The notes under the pieces are model-generated. The model worked only from the letters and a program-made list of their open reading frames with translations. It was not told the DNA's origin and did not search any database. A program made the translations under genes and the position numbers. From Mesorhabditis belari (lineage: Eukaryota; Nematoda; Chromadorea; Rhabditida; Rhabditidae): a stretch of 64,000 bases of DNA. The stretch is taken from assembly GCA_958450365.1 (NCBI GenBank), contig CAUEEP010000932.1, positions 631,501-695,500 of the forward strand. The letters are read 5' to 3'. Numbering within the stretch: the stretch's first letter is position 1; every line of letters begins with the position of its first letter. Below, piece after piece: positions 20,779 to 31,546 of the stretch.

Positions 20779-23700
20779 TTAACAAAAACCGTCAATCTCC
20801 GATTCGACCTCGAAAACGATGCCCGAGTCGTTGCGATCGAGTTTCTGAAAGTAATACTAGAATTTGAATCATCCTATCGTACAACCAGACTACCGTACTA
20901 CTCGACTACCGTATGCATAGCGAGCCGACTACTGTAAAATAACAATCTTTTAAAAAGTTACCTTTTCAATTGTGGTCAGGATGGCCTTCGACGGAACTGG
21001 CGAGATTTTCTGCGATGGACTTGAGAGAAGAATTGAGTCCGGTGCCGCGATCTCGTGATCAGGGCCTGGAATTGAGCTCTTTGGGAATGATTTTTACGAA
21101 TTTTGATGCTTTTTGTGTATACCGTATTTTCTCTAATAGTAGTGCACCCCGGCGAGCCGAGTTGGTGACTATTTTACGGTTTCCAAGCTTTCGCAGAAGC
21201 TCAACCCTCTAATCATCGTCAAGATCTCATCGTCAGCTACATTTTCCGACCCCACATCGATAGGTTCTGATAAGCGGTTCTCGAGATTTCGAGGAATTTA
21301 GGCGACGCTCAGAGTGCACTAATATTAGAGAGGATACGGTAGTGATGTTCCAAGCAGTCAGAAAGACAGGCTACAGTCAGCTAGCGAGATCTAGAGTCAG
21401 CTCTGACTGACGGACACTCAGGGCTTCCTTTGAATTGAAAACAAATAAAAGATCTATTGGAAGAATGGGAATTTATTTTTCCTACAAATAACAAATGGAA
21501 AGTTTCAAACTAAACCTATTAAAGGAGAGGATTTAAAGCAATTAAAATTACGTGGATATGCAAAAGAATTATTTCCCTCTTTGCTCATCCTCAATACTTT
21601 CTAACATCATTTTTCTAGCATCTTTTTACACTAGCTTATAAGGAAAAATGGTTTCTTTCAAGTTTACCGCTTTTAAAACCCTATGCAGTACTGGAATTAT
21701 GATGAGATTTTCCATTCAATCATAGAAATTCTTTTTAGAAACATAAAAAGTCTTTTTAGAAAGCCTCTTAACTTTTATAGCCAATAAATCAATCAATTTT
21801 CTTTTTATAAACCGACCAATCTCGTAAGAAAACGTTCTGTACGCTTCGAGATCCTCTGAACAGTGCACAAAGGCGAGTCGGCGATCGGCCGCGATGTAGA
21901 TGATGTCACCTAGAAATTTGAGAATATTTTGCTTTACTGCAGTTGATTGACTAAAGAAATTTGCGGATTCCTCTTTCGTAGTAGGATTTTGGTTTGTGTG
22001 TGAGACAAGTGTGAGACTCAAAAATGGAGGACTGGAGATGTCCCAGTTTGTCCAGTTTAAGCACTTTCTTCAAAAGAAACCTATTTTGGTGTTAATAGAA
22101 AAGTTGTAGAGAATCAAAAATTAGGCTTATAGCCAAATTTCCAAAAAGATACACTTAGTAGTTTCGCTTAAAATGCAAGTTTTGTGAAAATTCGTAAATT
22201 TGGGCATTTCTTGAAAACCAGTTTTTGAATCGTTCTGAAAATTTGGATATAAGCTTGATTTTTGATTCTCTACAACTTTTCTATTGACACCAAAATGGGT
22301 TTCTTTTGAAGAAAGTGCTCAAACTGTCACATATGACAATAGCCGGCAGTTTTCAATTCACCAACCCAATCAACGTAAGATTTTTCCAGACAACATAGAT
22401 ATTAGGACAATCCATAGCCATATTTATGATTAATTTGAACACGTATCCATCCTTTGAACTATTTCCCCCCATTTCCTTCTTTCACTCACCCCTTCTGACC
22501 ATTCGTCGTTCGTTTTTGCCCAACGCTTCACCGCTTGCGCCCGGTTGCATCTCGTCCATTATTGCGGTGCCTGAAAGCTTTGTTTCAAAGTTAAAGGTGT
22601 TAAAATGATTGGAAAGAAATTAATTATTGAAGTCATTAAAATCATTAAAGCTTTCCCTGAATCTTTTGTTAATAAAGGAAAAGAAAAGAAACTGACTTTT
22701 TTTTGACAAAAAAATCACGGGAAAGCTTCAGATCATGTTTTGCATTAAAAGCTATTTCCTCAGATCTACGCATTGTTTTGTGTACTTTTGTGTACTTTTT
22801 GTACTTGTAAACAAACTCTTTCTAGCTCTAGCTCTAGTTCTTTTTCTAGTTTCTAGTTTCTAGTTCTAGTTCTTGATTTTCTCAATCATTTCTGTGAGAA
22901 AATGAAGAAGAAAAGAGAAAATGAAGAAAGGAAATGCATTAAATGCATTAAATGCACTAGAAACGAGTGTGTTTACAGCTTTTTAAAGCACAAAGTACAT
23001 TAAGCACCTTTCACAACGACCATAATCGAGGCGCATTCGAGCTGTGGTAATGGAGCCGGTGTCTGGGTGCAGGTTTCTATCTGAAAAAGCTGTGGTAATG
23101 GAGCCGGTAATGGAATTCCATTTTAGTTTAGGCTTTAGTTTGAAATCTTTTTGAAAGTCTCACCCTGATTCTGTGCAGTTGGAAATCTTTGCAATCGGGC
23201 GCGTACTCGTCAACAATTGGATGAGTTGGGAGTCGTTGAGCGGGCACCTGGGAATCATCATTTATCATTTATCGCTACCATAAAATAACTGGATATATTG
23301 GGTTGGTGAATTGAAAACTGCTGGACTTTGAACTAAAATTTATTCAACATAAAACCATAAATTCATTCGAAATAATTTCCATTATTATTGACGACTTCTG
23401 CCCATTTTACAGGCAATTTGCGGATTCCTCTTTCGTAGTAGGATTTTGGTTTGTGTGTGAGACAAGTGTGAGACTCAAAAATGGAGGACTGGAGATGTCC
23501 CAGTTTGAGCATTTGAGCACTTTCTTCAAAAGAAACCTATTTTGGTGTTAATAGAAAAGTTGTAGAGAATCAAAAATTAGGCTTATAGCCAAATTTCCAA
23601 AAAGATACACTTAGTAGTTTCGCTTAAAATGCAAGTTTTGTGAAAATTCGTAAATTTGGCATTTCTTGAAAACAAGTTTTTGAATCGTTCTGAAAATCTG

Positions 23701-26700
23701 GATATAAGCTTGATTTTTGATTCTCTACAACTTTTCCATTGACACCAAAATGGGTTTCTTTTGAAGAAAGTCCTCAAACGGTCACATAGGACAATAGCCC
23801 GCAGTTTTCAATTCACCAACCCAATATAATAAAGTAAAGAAATGAATGGCAAGAATTGAATAAAAGAATTTGTTCGCTAATCAATTTAAACAATTACCCA
23901 ACCGCTTGAAGCTTTTTAATGTAAAAACTTGAAACAAGCGAATCTGTTTGCTGAGATTTTTGCCCGACTAGCTTAACCAAGCTCTCATTTACATTGCTTG
24001 TACAGTAAAACTTTGGATTTAAGTTTATATGTTACGTCTGTCATTGAATCTACTGTAAATACTCTAATAGAACGCCAGCCGTACAGCCGCGGAATCTAAC
24101 TTCTTTTTAGAAAAACTTCTACTTATTTCTTCTTTTTCTCAGCTCGTAGATCTCTCCTAACTACACTTTTGTTATCAAAAAATACTTGATTTCAAGTGCT
24201 ATCATTTGACACCCAAGCGAACACTGTAACATAAAGCAGCGCGGAGAACGGAGCGTGTAAAGTTAGACTACGCGGCAACACCCCGTCATTATGGGGGGAG
24301 GCGCCAGATATTACGGTAATATAATTACGGTAATCTCTGCTTATCCAAAAACGTTGACCCTTGAATCCAAAATTAATTTTGCAAGATAAAATCAATTAGA
24401 ATGAAGAATGGACGTTCAAAGGTAGACTACTGTACACCGATCTATACACGCTCCGTTCTCCGCGCTGCTTTATGTTACAGTGTTCGCTTGGGTATCAAAT
24501 GATGGCGATGACGTTCTATTAGAGTATTTACGGTATTCAAGAATGAACGTCTGATTCAGAATCGTCCGTTTTTGTCCGTTTTGGAATCCTAGTATAATTA
24601 TATTATTCATTTTTGGTTCTTTTTTTATATTTTTTGGATCTTTACGGTTATCGGGGGGAGCAAGTTTTTGACCATTTTGTAGTCCGATTTTAGGTAGGTT
24701 TTTGTTATTAGCTTTTGATGAAACAAATAGTTTCTGAAAGTTGACGTTCCAAGCTATCTAAATCTTATTAGAACTTCTTGAACTGACAAGTTTAAGGTGC
24801 TTAAAAATGAGCTGCAAGTAGGCCAAAAACTCGGGGCCCCTGATAAGCACTCGACTGCCGTTAACGACTCGCTGTTAACCGTAAAGCACCGATTTTTTTT
24901 TTCTAATATTAGTGTTGTTTTAGAAGATGATGTAAAAAAGGTTTTAGCTTTAAGAACTTTATTACAAATAGGGTTTTCTATATCTTTTGGGTTTGGTTTA
25001 GCTTTGGTTTGGTTTTTTATTTCTTTTAAGCCATTTAGTGCTTGTTTGTTGTTTGTTTATAAAGATAGAAATTGAAAAAACCATAGAACATTATAAAAGA
25101 AAGCAAAGTATATAAAAAGACCAAGAAAAACCCACAAAGCGTAGGCTGAACGATAGAAAAACCGACGTAAGATATAGATTTGAATAACCAAGCCAAAATT
25201 GCCAAGACGCTTGCACCTCTTTTAGTTAAATAACTTGAAACAAGCATTTGTTATTTTAGAAAAAGTTCAGATCTTTTTCTTATAACTCTTGTAAATTGAT
25301 CTTTCTAACTTGTTCTACACAGTATATCCCCAATTTTATGCTATTAATTTTATATAAAAGTATCTCAACTCACCAAATAGTCCTCCGGTTCGGTCATCTG
25401 ATAGTTGAGCGCCTCGATGAGCGCGTCGTGATCGATGAATTTCGGGGTGAGCGCGGCGCGAATCGTGTTATTCGAACAGCCCACACATTCCACGCATTCT
25501 GAACTTTGCCATATTCAATTCCTTTAAAGCTTTTGATTGCTTTGTTGTAGTTTTGTTTTGTTTTGAAAACGTTTTTGAAAAAAAGTCTCCTTTTTTAAAA
25601 GACGTGTTTCAAAAAGATTAACTAGTAAGAGCCAGAGTTATGATCTACGTTTTCACTTATCTTTTTTGAAATCCTTTTCGAGCAAACCATAGTTTTATTA
25701 GTTAATTTGTTTAGTTATTAGTTAATTTAGTTATCAGTTCTTATTTTTCAAGAGGAAGCTTACTTCCTCTTGAAAGTAAGCTTCCTCTTGAAACGAAAAG
25801 ACTGTCTTATAATTTATCAAGCTTATAATATATAGAAATTTTGGTACAAGACTTTCCCTGTATCAATAACCATTACAAACCTCCGCTTAAATAAGCATGC
25901 AACTCTTGCGATGCATAGTAGCAGCATTGGCCCGGTTGGAGGACCATGTGATTGAGGTAGAGTGGCGCGAAAATGCCGACGTCTCCCGGGAAATCCACTG
26001 ACATTTTCTTGATCACACTGACGGTGGACTCGGTGAGACAGCCACGAGCTGGAATCGGGAAAATAATGGTTGGGTTTATTTGCGTTCAATGTTTGTTTGT
26101 TTGTTTGTTAATAATGTTTGTTTATTTATTTGCGTCTTTTAATCCTGGGCCATGAAATTCCCTTGGGAATCATTAACAAAAGGATGTTTAAGCAATATTT
26201 ACATTGCCACAAATTTAAATTACTAATGTTTCTGATTATCACCGATTATTAGCGATTTTGGTTGAATACTTGAAAGAAATAGAGATTACTTGTTTCAAAT
26301 TATCTCAAAGCCAGCGTCTAGTGTCAGCGTCTAGTCTAGTGTCAGCGTCTAGTCTAGTGTCAGCGTCTAGTCTAGTGTCAGCGTCTAGTGTCAGCGTCTA
26401 GTGTCAGCGTCTAGTGTCAGTGTATGTAAAATGTAAAATCAACAATCAAAATCTTTAAATAGACTAGGATTTTTCAAAATCAAGCTTTTCACAAGCAAAT
26501 CACGAACCTCCACGTGAGATTGATGCGAGAAGCTCATCGACAAAATCCTCGACTCGATCTTTTGGCTGCGCAAGCTGATAAGCGAAACAGGCGGCCAAAC
26601 GGGACTAAAGAAAGTTTTTGAAGTTTAACACATTCACGACGATCGGAATGACAAATCATTCACGATTCACGACATTCACAACCACCGGTTGACCGTCATA

Positions 26701-27428
26701 CTGACGTTGACTTTTGGTGTCAACTCGTTTTCAAGGAATTTTGTTATTTATTTCGCAGAAAGTTCTCGAATTTTGTATCAGTTTCTAAGAAGAGATTCAG
26801 AGCTATTGAATGACTATAATAATTTAGTTTACATTTAAATCTCCACCAATAGAGTGTGTACGCAAACGCAAACAATTAGTTGCTTGGGGGAGAAAAGTAA
26901 TGTTTCAAACTAAAGGGTTAGTGTTAGAGAATCTGAAAATTAATTGTAAACAATTGTAGCCAATCTGCAAAATGATGGACTTATTGTTCATTCATAGCTC
27001 TTGAAACTGAATCAGAGTGTGTAGATCTGAAGTAAGTAATTATTAGTAATTAGTAATTACTTGAGTAAGCGTCAAAGTAAAGCGTCAAGTTTACTTGACT
27101 TATGGTCCATTCTAAAGTTGCAGTTGTGGTTTACGGGTTAAAAATATCTTTGCCTGGGTCTTGGGGATTACCTGGGTCATGGGGATTACCTGGGTCATGG
27201 GAATTACCTGGGTCTTGGGGATTACCTGGGTCTTGGGAATTACCTGGGTCATAGGGATTACCTGGGTCATGGGGATTACCTGGGTCATGGGAATTACCTG
27301 GGTCATAGGGATTACCTGGGTCATGGGGATTCCCTGGGTCATGGGAATTACCTGGGTCATGGGGATGGCCTGGGTCATGGGTATCACCTGGGTCATGGGG
27401 ATGGCTTTGTGCGTACCTGGTGGGTCAT

Positions 27429-27480
<52 letters not shown>

Positions 27481-30400
27481 GTAATTAAAGCCACCAATCG
27501 TTTCTCAAGGTGAGGTCCAACTCTCACTTTCTGACACATGGACACTGGAGATAGTCTCGGATTTTTTTCAATCCCCGGTTTAATTACCCATCTAGGGAGA
27601 CCCGTAGCAGTCTTTAGCAGTCTTTATCAACGTAAATGAGAATTCTTTCTTTAAATTACTTGCTCTGACTGGCTTCGAACTTGCAACCTAACAGTCGCTC
27701 GTTTTAGAACCAAAAAGTAATCGACTCGGCCATTTTAAAAGTTACAGTAACATTCTTCTTGATTTGCGCGTTAAAAACCGCTTTACTCGAGATGTACACA
27801 CCCTATTCACCAAGTTAAACGGTAAAACATTTAACGAGCACGCGACTGTACGGTTGTACGCAAAAAAATCGCCAAAAAACAAACACAATTTTACTTCTAC
27901 AACTTTCCATATCCATTTTCACCCACCTTGCACTTGTTGCTTCGCGGATCGGCACCCGATTCAATAATCTCAATCAGTTTTTCGCTGTTCTGAAAATTTT
28001 GGATTTATTTTTTTTCATCATTTTTAACATATTATAATGTTAAAAAAGCGATATTTAAAAAAATTTTTTCAAAAAATAAAAAGCTTGTTTCAAAATTAAA
28101 TAATACAATTTCAAAAATCTCAAAAAAAAAGCAATTAGATCTGCATTTAATTTTGAAAAATCAAATAAATCTCCCACTTGTACGCCCATCAAATATTTAA
28201 GCGCTGGAAACGCGCGCAGATTTGCGACAATCTCGCGAGCTGGCCGAAAACCGCACAACAGTTCGAATTGGGTGAGTGCGTAGGCGAGTTCGGGCTTGTG
28301 ATGTCTGAAGAATGGTTTTGAAATTCTTTATTTTTATTTTTTTCAGTATTTTTGTAAATTCATTCTTTATTCTTTGCCAGTTTTCTTCACTCAAAAGTAA
28401 ATGTTTCAAAGTTTAACTCTAAGTTTACCTAGTTTAACTCTAAAAATAACTAGAATACCGTATTCTTTCTAATAGTAATGTACCCCGGCGAGCTTAGGCT
28501 TAGGCCGAGTTGGTGACTATTTTACGGCTTTCAAAGTTTTCACAGAAGCTCAACACTCAAATCCCCCATCGTCTAGATCTCATCGTCAGCTACATTTTCC
28601 GACCCCACATCGATAGGTTCTGATAAGCGGTTCTCGAGATTTCGAGCAATTTAGGCAACGCTCACTACTATTAGAGAGAATACGGGATTTGTTAATTCAG
28701 TTAATTCACCTGTCCGGATAGTGAACCGGGTCCGACTCGTGCAATCGCTCGGCTTGTTCCTGGAAGTTTTTATTTTTGAGCTAATCTTTAAGCTGAATCT
28801 TTAAGCTGAACCTTAAAACAGAACTTTAAGCTGAACCTTAAAGCTGAACCTTAAAGCTGAATCTTAAGCTAAATCTTAAAGCTGAATCTTTAAGCTGAAC
28901 CTTAAAGCTAAGCCTTTAAGCTGAATCTTTAGCCGAATCTCTAAACGTTACCATAAACTAGTTAATTTTTAAAATATAAACTTTTAAAGCATTACACAAG
29001 TAAACGCAAACCTTTGTCGGATGTACTTGAAGGGACAGAGTCTTCGCGATGCTCATCACTTTCATTATAAACGGCAAATGAATGTCTTTTCTGCAAAAAG
29101 ATAACGATAATAATCCCCAAAACGATCAATGATTTTTCAAAGCTTCGAGATAACAATTGAATTTTGAGATTTTTATGCCAAAAACAGAATTTAGATGGCT
29201 AATACTAAGTGTAAAAGTAGAAGTTTCAAAGTAAATCATACCCGGCCAAGTTTGATTTGTTTAATGCTAAGCAAATTGAACAAAAGTTGAAGTTTCAAAA
29301 TAAATGATACTCGGTCAAGTTCTATTGATTCAATTTATTTCGTAGTTAATTTTCTAATCACCAAATTAATAGTATCTTGCTTAGACATTTTTAATTAGAT
29401 TTAAAATTACATGCCAAAAGAAAAGCTGAGGGCGAATTGGGAGTTTCAAAGCATTGGACACCTTGGCTGAGACGTTCAATTAGTTTGAATTCAATTTGTG
29501 TTTGTAGGCCGGGGGGCGGGATTAAACGTACCAAACTTGGCCGGCTATGAATTATTTTGAAACTTTTACTTTTGTTCAATTTGAGTGGGATTAAACAAAT
29601 CAACCTTGGCTGGCTATCATTTATTTTGAAACTTCTACTTTTGTTCAATTTAGGTGGGATTAAACAAATCAAACTTGTCCGGCTATGATTTATTTTGAAA
29701 CTTCTACTTTTGCACTTGTTATTAGCAAACCTTTTTGACAGAAAAATAGTGATTGCTTCAATCTCTTTGTTTTCACTTTAGATTTCAATTTCTTTCAATA
29801 TTAAACCTCAAATTATTGTTGAAGAGCATTTGCGATGAGTAGGATTTCGCGATGAAAGATGATAAGAGTTGTTTCGTGGATGCAATTCGTGCCGGTCCAT
29901 CGGGATGAGTGCCCATCCATAACTGAGAAAGTGACTCTTTATGGACAATAATTTAGCTGAATTTCACTGGATTTCGCTGGATTTCGCTGGATTTAACTGA
30001 ATTTAACTGAATTTCGCTGGATTTCACTGGATTTAGCTGTATTCAGCTGTATTTAACTGAATTTAACTGAATTTCACTGGATTTCGCTGGATTTAGCTAA
30101 ATTTAGCTAAATTCAACTAAATTCAGCAAGAATTTAGTCATTTCTTTTTCACTAAACAATGAAATTCGAACGGAAAATTGTTTGGGCAATGATTTGTAAA
30201 TTGAGATTAGAATTTCGAAGTTTCAATTGAAATAAGCTTCGATGAGGAAACGATTTTCTAGCTACAAAACAGCCAACAAAACGGCCAACAAAGCGGCCAA
30301 CAAAACGGCCAACAAAACGAAATATCAAACCATTAAGCAAATTGTTTTCGATAGAAATGAAAAGAGATTTCTATAATGAAATAAAAATGAAACAATTCTA

Positions 30401-31546
30401 CAAACCTCCGCATATGGATTCGTTCTTTCGACGAAAAATTCCGGATGACCGGCGGCAAAGAGAGTCGCCACCTGAATCGAAAAATTTCGTGTTTCAAATT
30501 AGATTAAATGAAACCAAATCAAACGAAATGCAATCAAAGCTTTTTTCGAGGAGAAAATCAACGGCTAAGCTAGTAATTGATAGTTAATGCTAGGTTTAGC
30601 TCTAAAATCCTCAAATTATTTGCATAGAAATGGGAAATTTATTGAGAATTGAGATTTTGGTGACTTTTTTGTGCTTTTTTGCTGAAAAGCATCACTTAAG
30701 CATAGCGCAAAATGATTTAGATTCATTTTTTCATTTCTAAATCTCTTGCCTAGAACAAACTTTTAGAATAAACGGCTTTTAGAATCGATAATTGAATGGA
30801 AAATGTTTCAAAATCATTGACTTTACACTAACTGATAGAAATGAATTGATTGAAGTGAATCAGCTATTTCACATCTACATTACTCATTAAATTTAAAGTT
30901 TAACAATAAGCAAACGATTGAAATTTATTGATTAAGATTTAATGATTAAGATTTAATGATTAAGGTTTTGCTGATTAAGATTTAATGATTAAGATTTATT
31001 GATTAAGGTTTAATGATTAAGATTTATTGATTAAGGTTTAATGATTAAGATTTAATGATTAGGATTTATTGATTAGGATTTACTGATTAGCATTTACTGA
31101 TTAACAATTACTGATTAAGATTTACTGATTAAGATTTATTGATTAACATTTATCGATTAACATTTACTGATTAGGATTTACTGATTAAGATTTACTGATT
31201 AAGATTTATTGATTAGGATTTACTGAGTAAGATTTACTGATTAACATTTATTGATTAACATTTACTGATTAAGATTTAATGATTAGCAATTACTGATTAA
31301 GATTTAATGATTAGCAATTACTGATTAAGATTTAATGATTAACAATTACCGATTAAAGTTTACCGATTAAAGTTTACTGATTAACATTTACTGATTAACA
31401 ATTACTGATTAACATTTACTTTTAGATTAGCACTTTAGATTAACAAAATCGATAGGTTTTCATCAAAATAGCTTTCCACTGACCTCACTCTCTTCACCCT
31501 TTTTCCCCCATGCGTACTCCTTAACGTGGCAATCGAGACGTTGCAT
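20779..31546 (-). CDS. MPI: Mannose-6-phosphate isomerase (type I phosphomannose isomerase)
   Basis: Sixteen exons rebuild to 484 aa with all junctions in frame: 31546-31484, 30471-30406, 29922-29807, 29090-29012, 28759-28710, 28304-28178, 27989-27927, 26604-26508, 26048-25881, 25498-25374, 23247-23164, 23080-23008, 22570-22490, 21909-21817, 21065-20962, 20844-20779. It interconverts fructose-6-phosphate and mannose-6-phosphate in the cytosol, feeding glycosylation and GPI-anchor synthesis. Zinc ligands are visible: Q103 and H105 in SLQVHPTK, E130 in HHKPE, H271 in ELHAYLSG; the catalytic arginine is R290 in SNNTIRAALTPKFID. The start MQRLDCHVKEYAWG matches the family N-terminus (QQYAWG in human). 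ECASIMVVVKG and RRGDIIYIAAD mark the second cupin. The last 45 residues extend beyond human MPI (423 aa). Coding length is 1,455 nt in 10.8 kb; the introns carry MITEs and minisatellites. Confidence 0.97.
21120..21341. mobile_element. Small MITE, family C, in MPI intron 14
   Basis: Ends are TACCGTATTTTCTCTAATAG and its near inverse ending GAGAGGATACGGTA; length about 222 bp. A second copy is at 28456-28685 with the same interior (CGACCCCACATCGATAGGTT) and slightly different ends. There is no coding capacity. Fragments of the same terminal sequence recur at 45.5 and 46.0 kb. Confidence 0.85.
21958..22369. mobile_element. Truncated MITE, family A, in MPI intron 13
   Basis: The body is shared with 23298-23824 and 39013-39543, and the right end TTTCAATTCACCAACCCAA is kept. 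The left terminal repeat and about 110 bp next to it are missing. The body itself is an imperfect inverted repeat: the CTATTTTGGTGTTAATAG arm pairs with CTATTGACACCAAAATGG near the other side. Confidence 0.85.
23298..23824. mobile_element. Mariner-like MITE, family A, in MPI intron 10
   Basis: A 527-bp element starting TTGGGTTGGTGAATTGAAAA with the inverse at its right end, flanked by TA on both sides. The interior forms a long imperfect palindrome. No transposase is encoded. Its TTGGGTTGG tips resemble the TTAGGTTGG tips of the mariner at 2496-3739. Confidence 0.92.
24051..24534. mobile_element. Long-hairpin MITE, family B, in MPI intron 10
   Basis: Ends TACTGTAAATACTCTAATAG and its near inverse (ending GAGTATTTACGGTA). 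Inside, a second inverted repeat of about 59 bp (24203-24261 against 24443-24502) contains ACTGTAACATAAAGCAGCGC and its inverse. There is no coding capacity. The nested inverted repeats make a strong potential hairpin in the pre-mRNA. Confidence 0.9.
26310..26428. repeat. GTGTCAGCGTCTA minisatellite in MPI intron 8
   Basis: Units are GTGTCAGCGTCTA with or without an extra GTCTA, about eight in all. Unit length alternates between 13 and 18 bp. Confidence 0.9.
27155..27420. repeat. 18-bp minisatellite in MPI intron 7, open in both directions
   Basis: Unit close to GGGGATTACCTGGGTCAT, about 14 copies. Because 18 is a multiple of three it stays open on both strands and creates artefact reading frames of about 94-107 codons. 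Variants such as GGGAATTACC and GGGTCTTGG alternate along the array. Confidence 0.95.
27428..27480. repeat. Hexamer GGCTCA array
   Basis: About nine pure copies of GGCTCA directly follow the 18-bp array in the same intron. Confidence 0.95.
28456..28685. mobile_element. Small MITE, family C, in MPI intron 5
   Basis: Ends TACCGTATTCTTTCTAATAG and an inverse ending TTAGAGAGAATACGG. The interior matches the copy at 21120-21341, including TCTCATCGTCAGCTACATTT. It lies just beside exon 5, at 28710. Confidence 0.85.
28782..28945. repeat. Degenerate AAGCTGAACCTTA array in MPI intron 4
   Basis: About 12 units of 13-14 bp with variants AAGCTGAATCTTT and AAGCTAAATCTTA. Confidence 0.85.
29950..30125. 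repeat. 10-bp minisatellite in MPI intron 2
   Basis: Units are ATTTCGCTGG, ATTTAACTGA and ATTTAGCTGT types, about 17 copies, mixed in order. Confidence 0.9.
30262..30320. repeat. 12-bp array close to MPI exon 2
   Basis: Unit CAAAACGGCCAA with G variants, about five copies, in the intron that also holds the 10-bp array. Confidence 0.85.
30905..31430. repeat. GATTAAGATTTACT minisatellite in MPI intron 1
   Basis: About 38 units of 12-14 bp. Variants GATTAACATTTACT, GATTAGGATTTACT and GATTAACAATTACT occur in blocks, which suggests local homogenisation. Confidence 0.93.

Noticed and set aside
24797..25247. Hydrophobic frames on both strands in MPI intron 10
   Set aside because: T-rich low-complexity sequence gives F- and L-rich translations; no acceptor or donor supports an exon, and exons 10 and 11 join in frame without it.
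27112..27484. Reading frames of 94-107 codons on both strands (MTQVIP- and GITWVM-type repeats)
   Set aside because: They are translations of an 18-bp minisatellite inside an MPI intron, whose unit length is a multiple of three.
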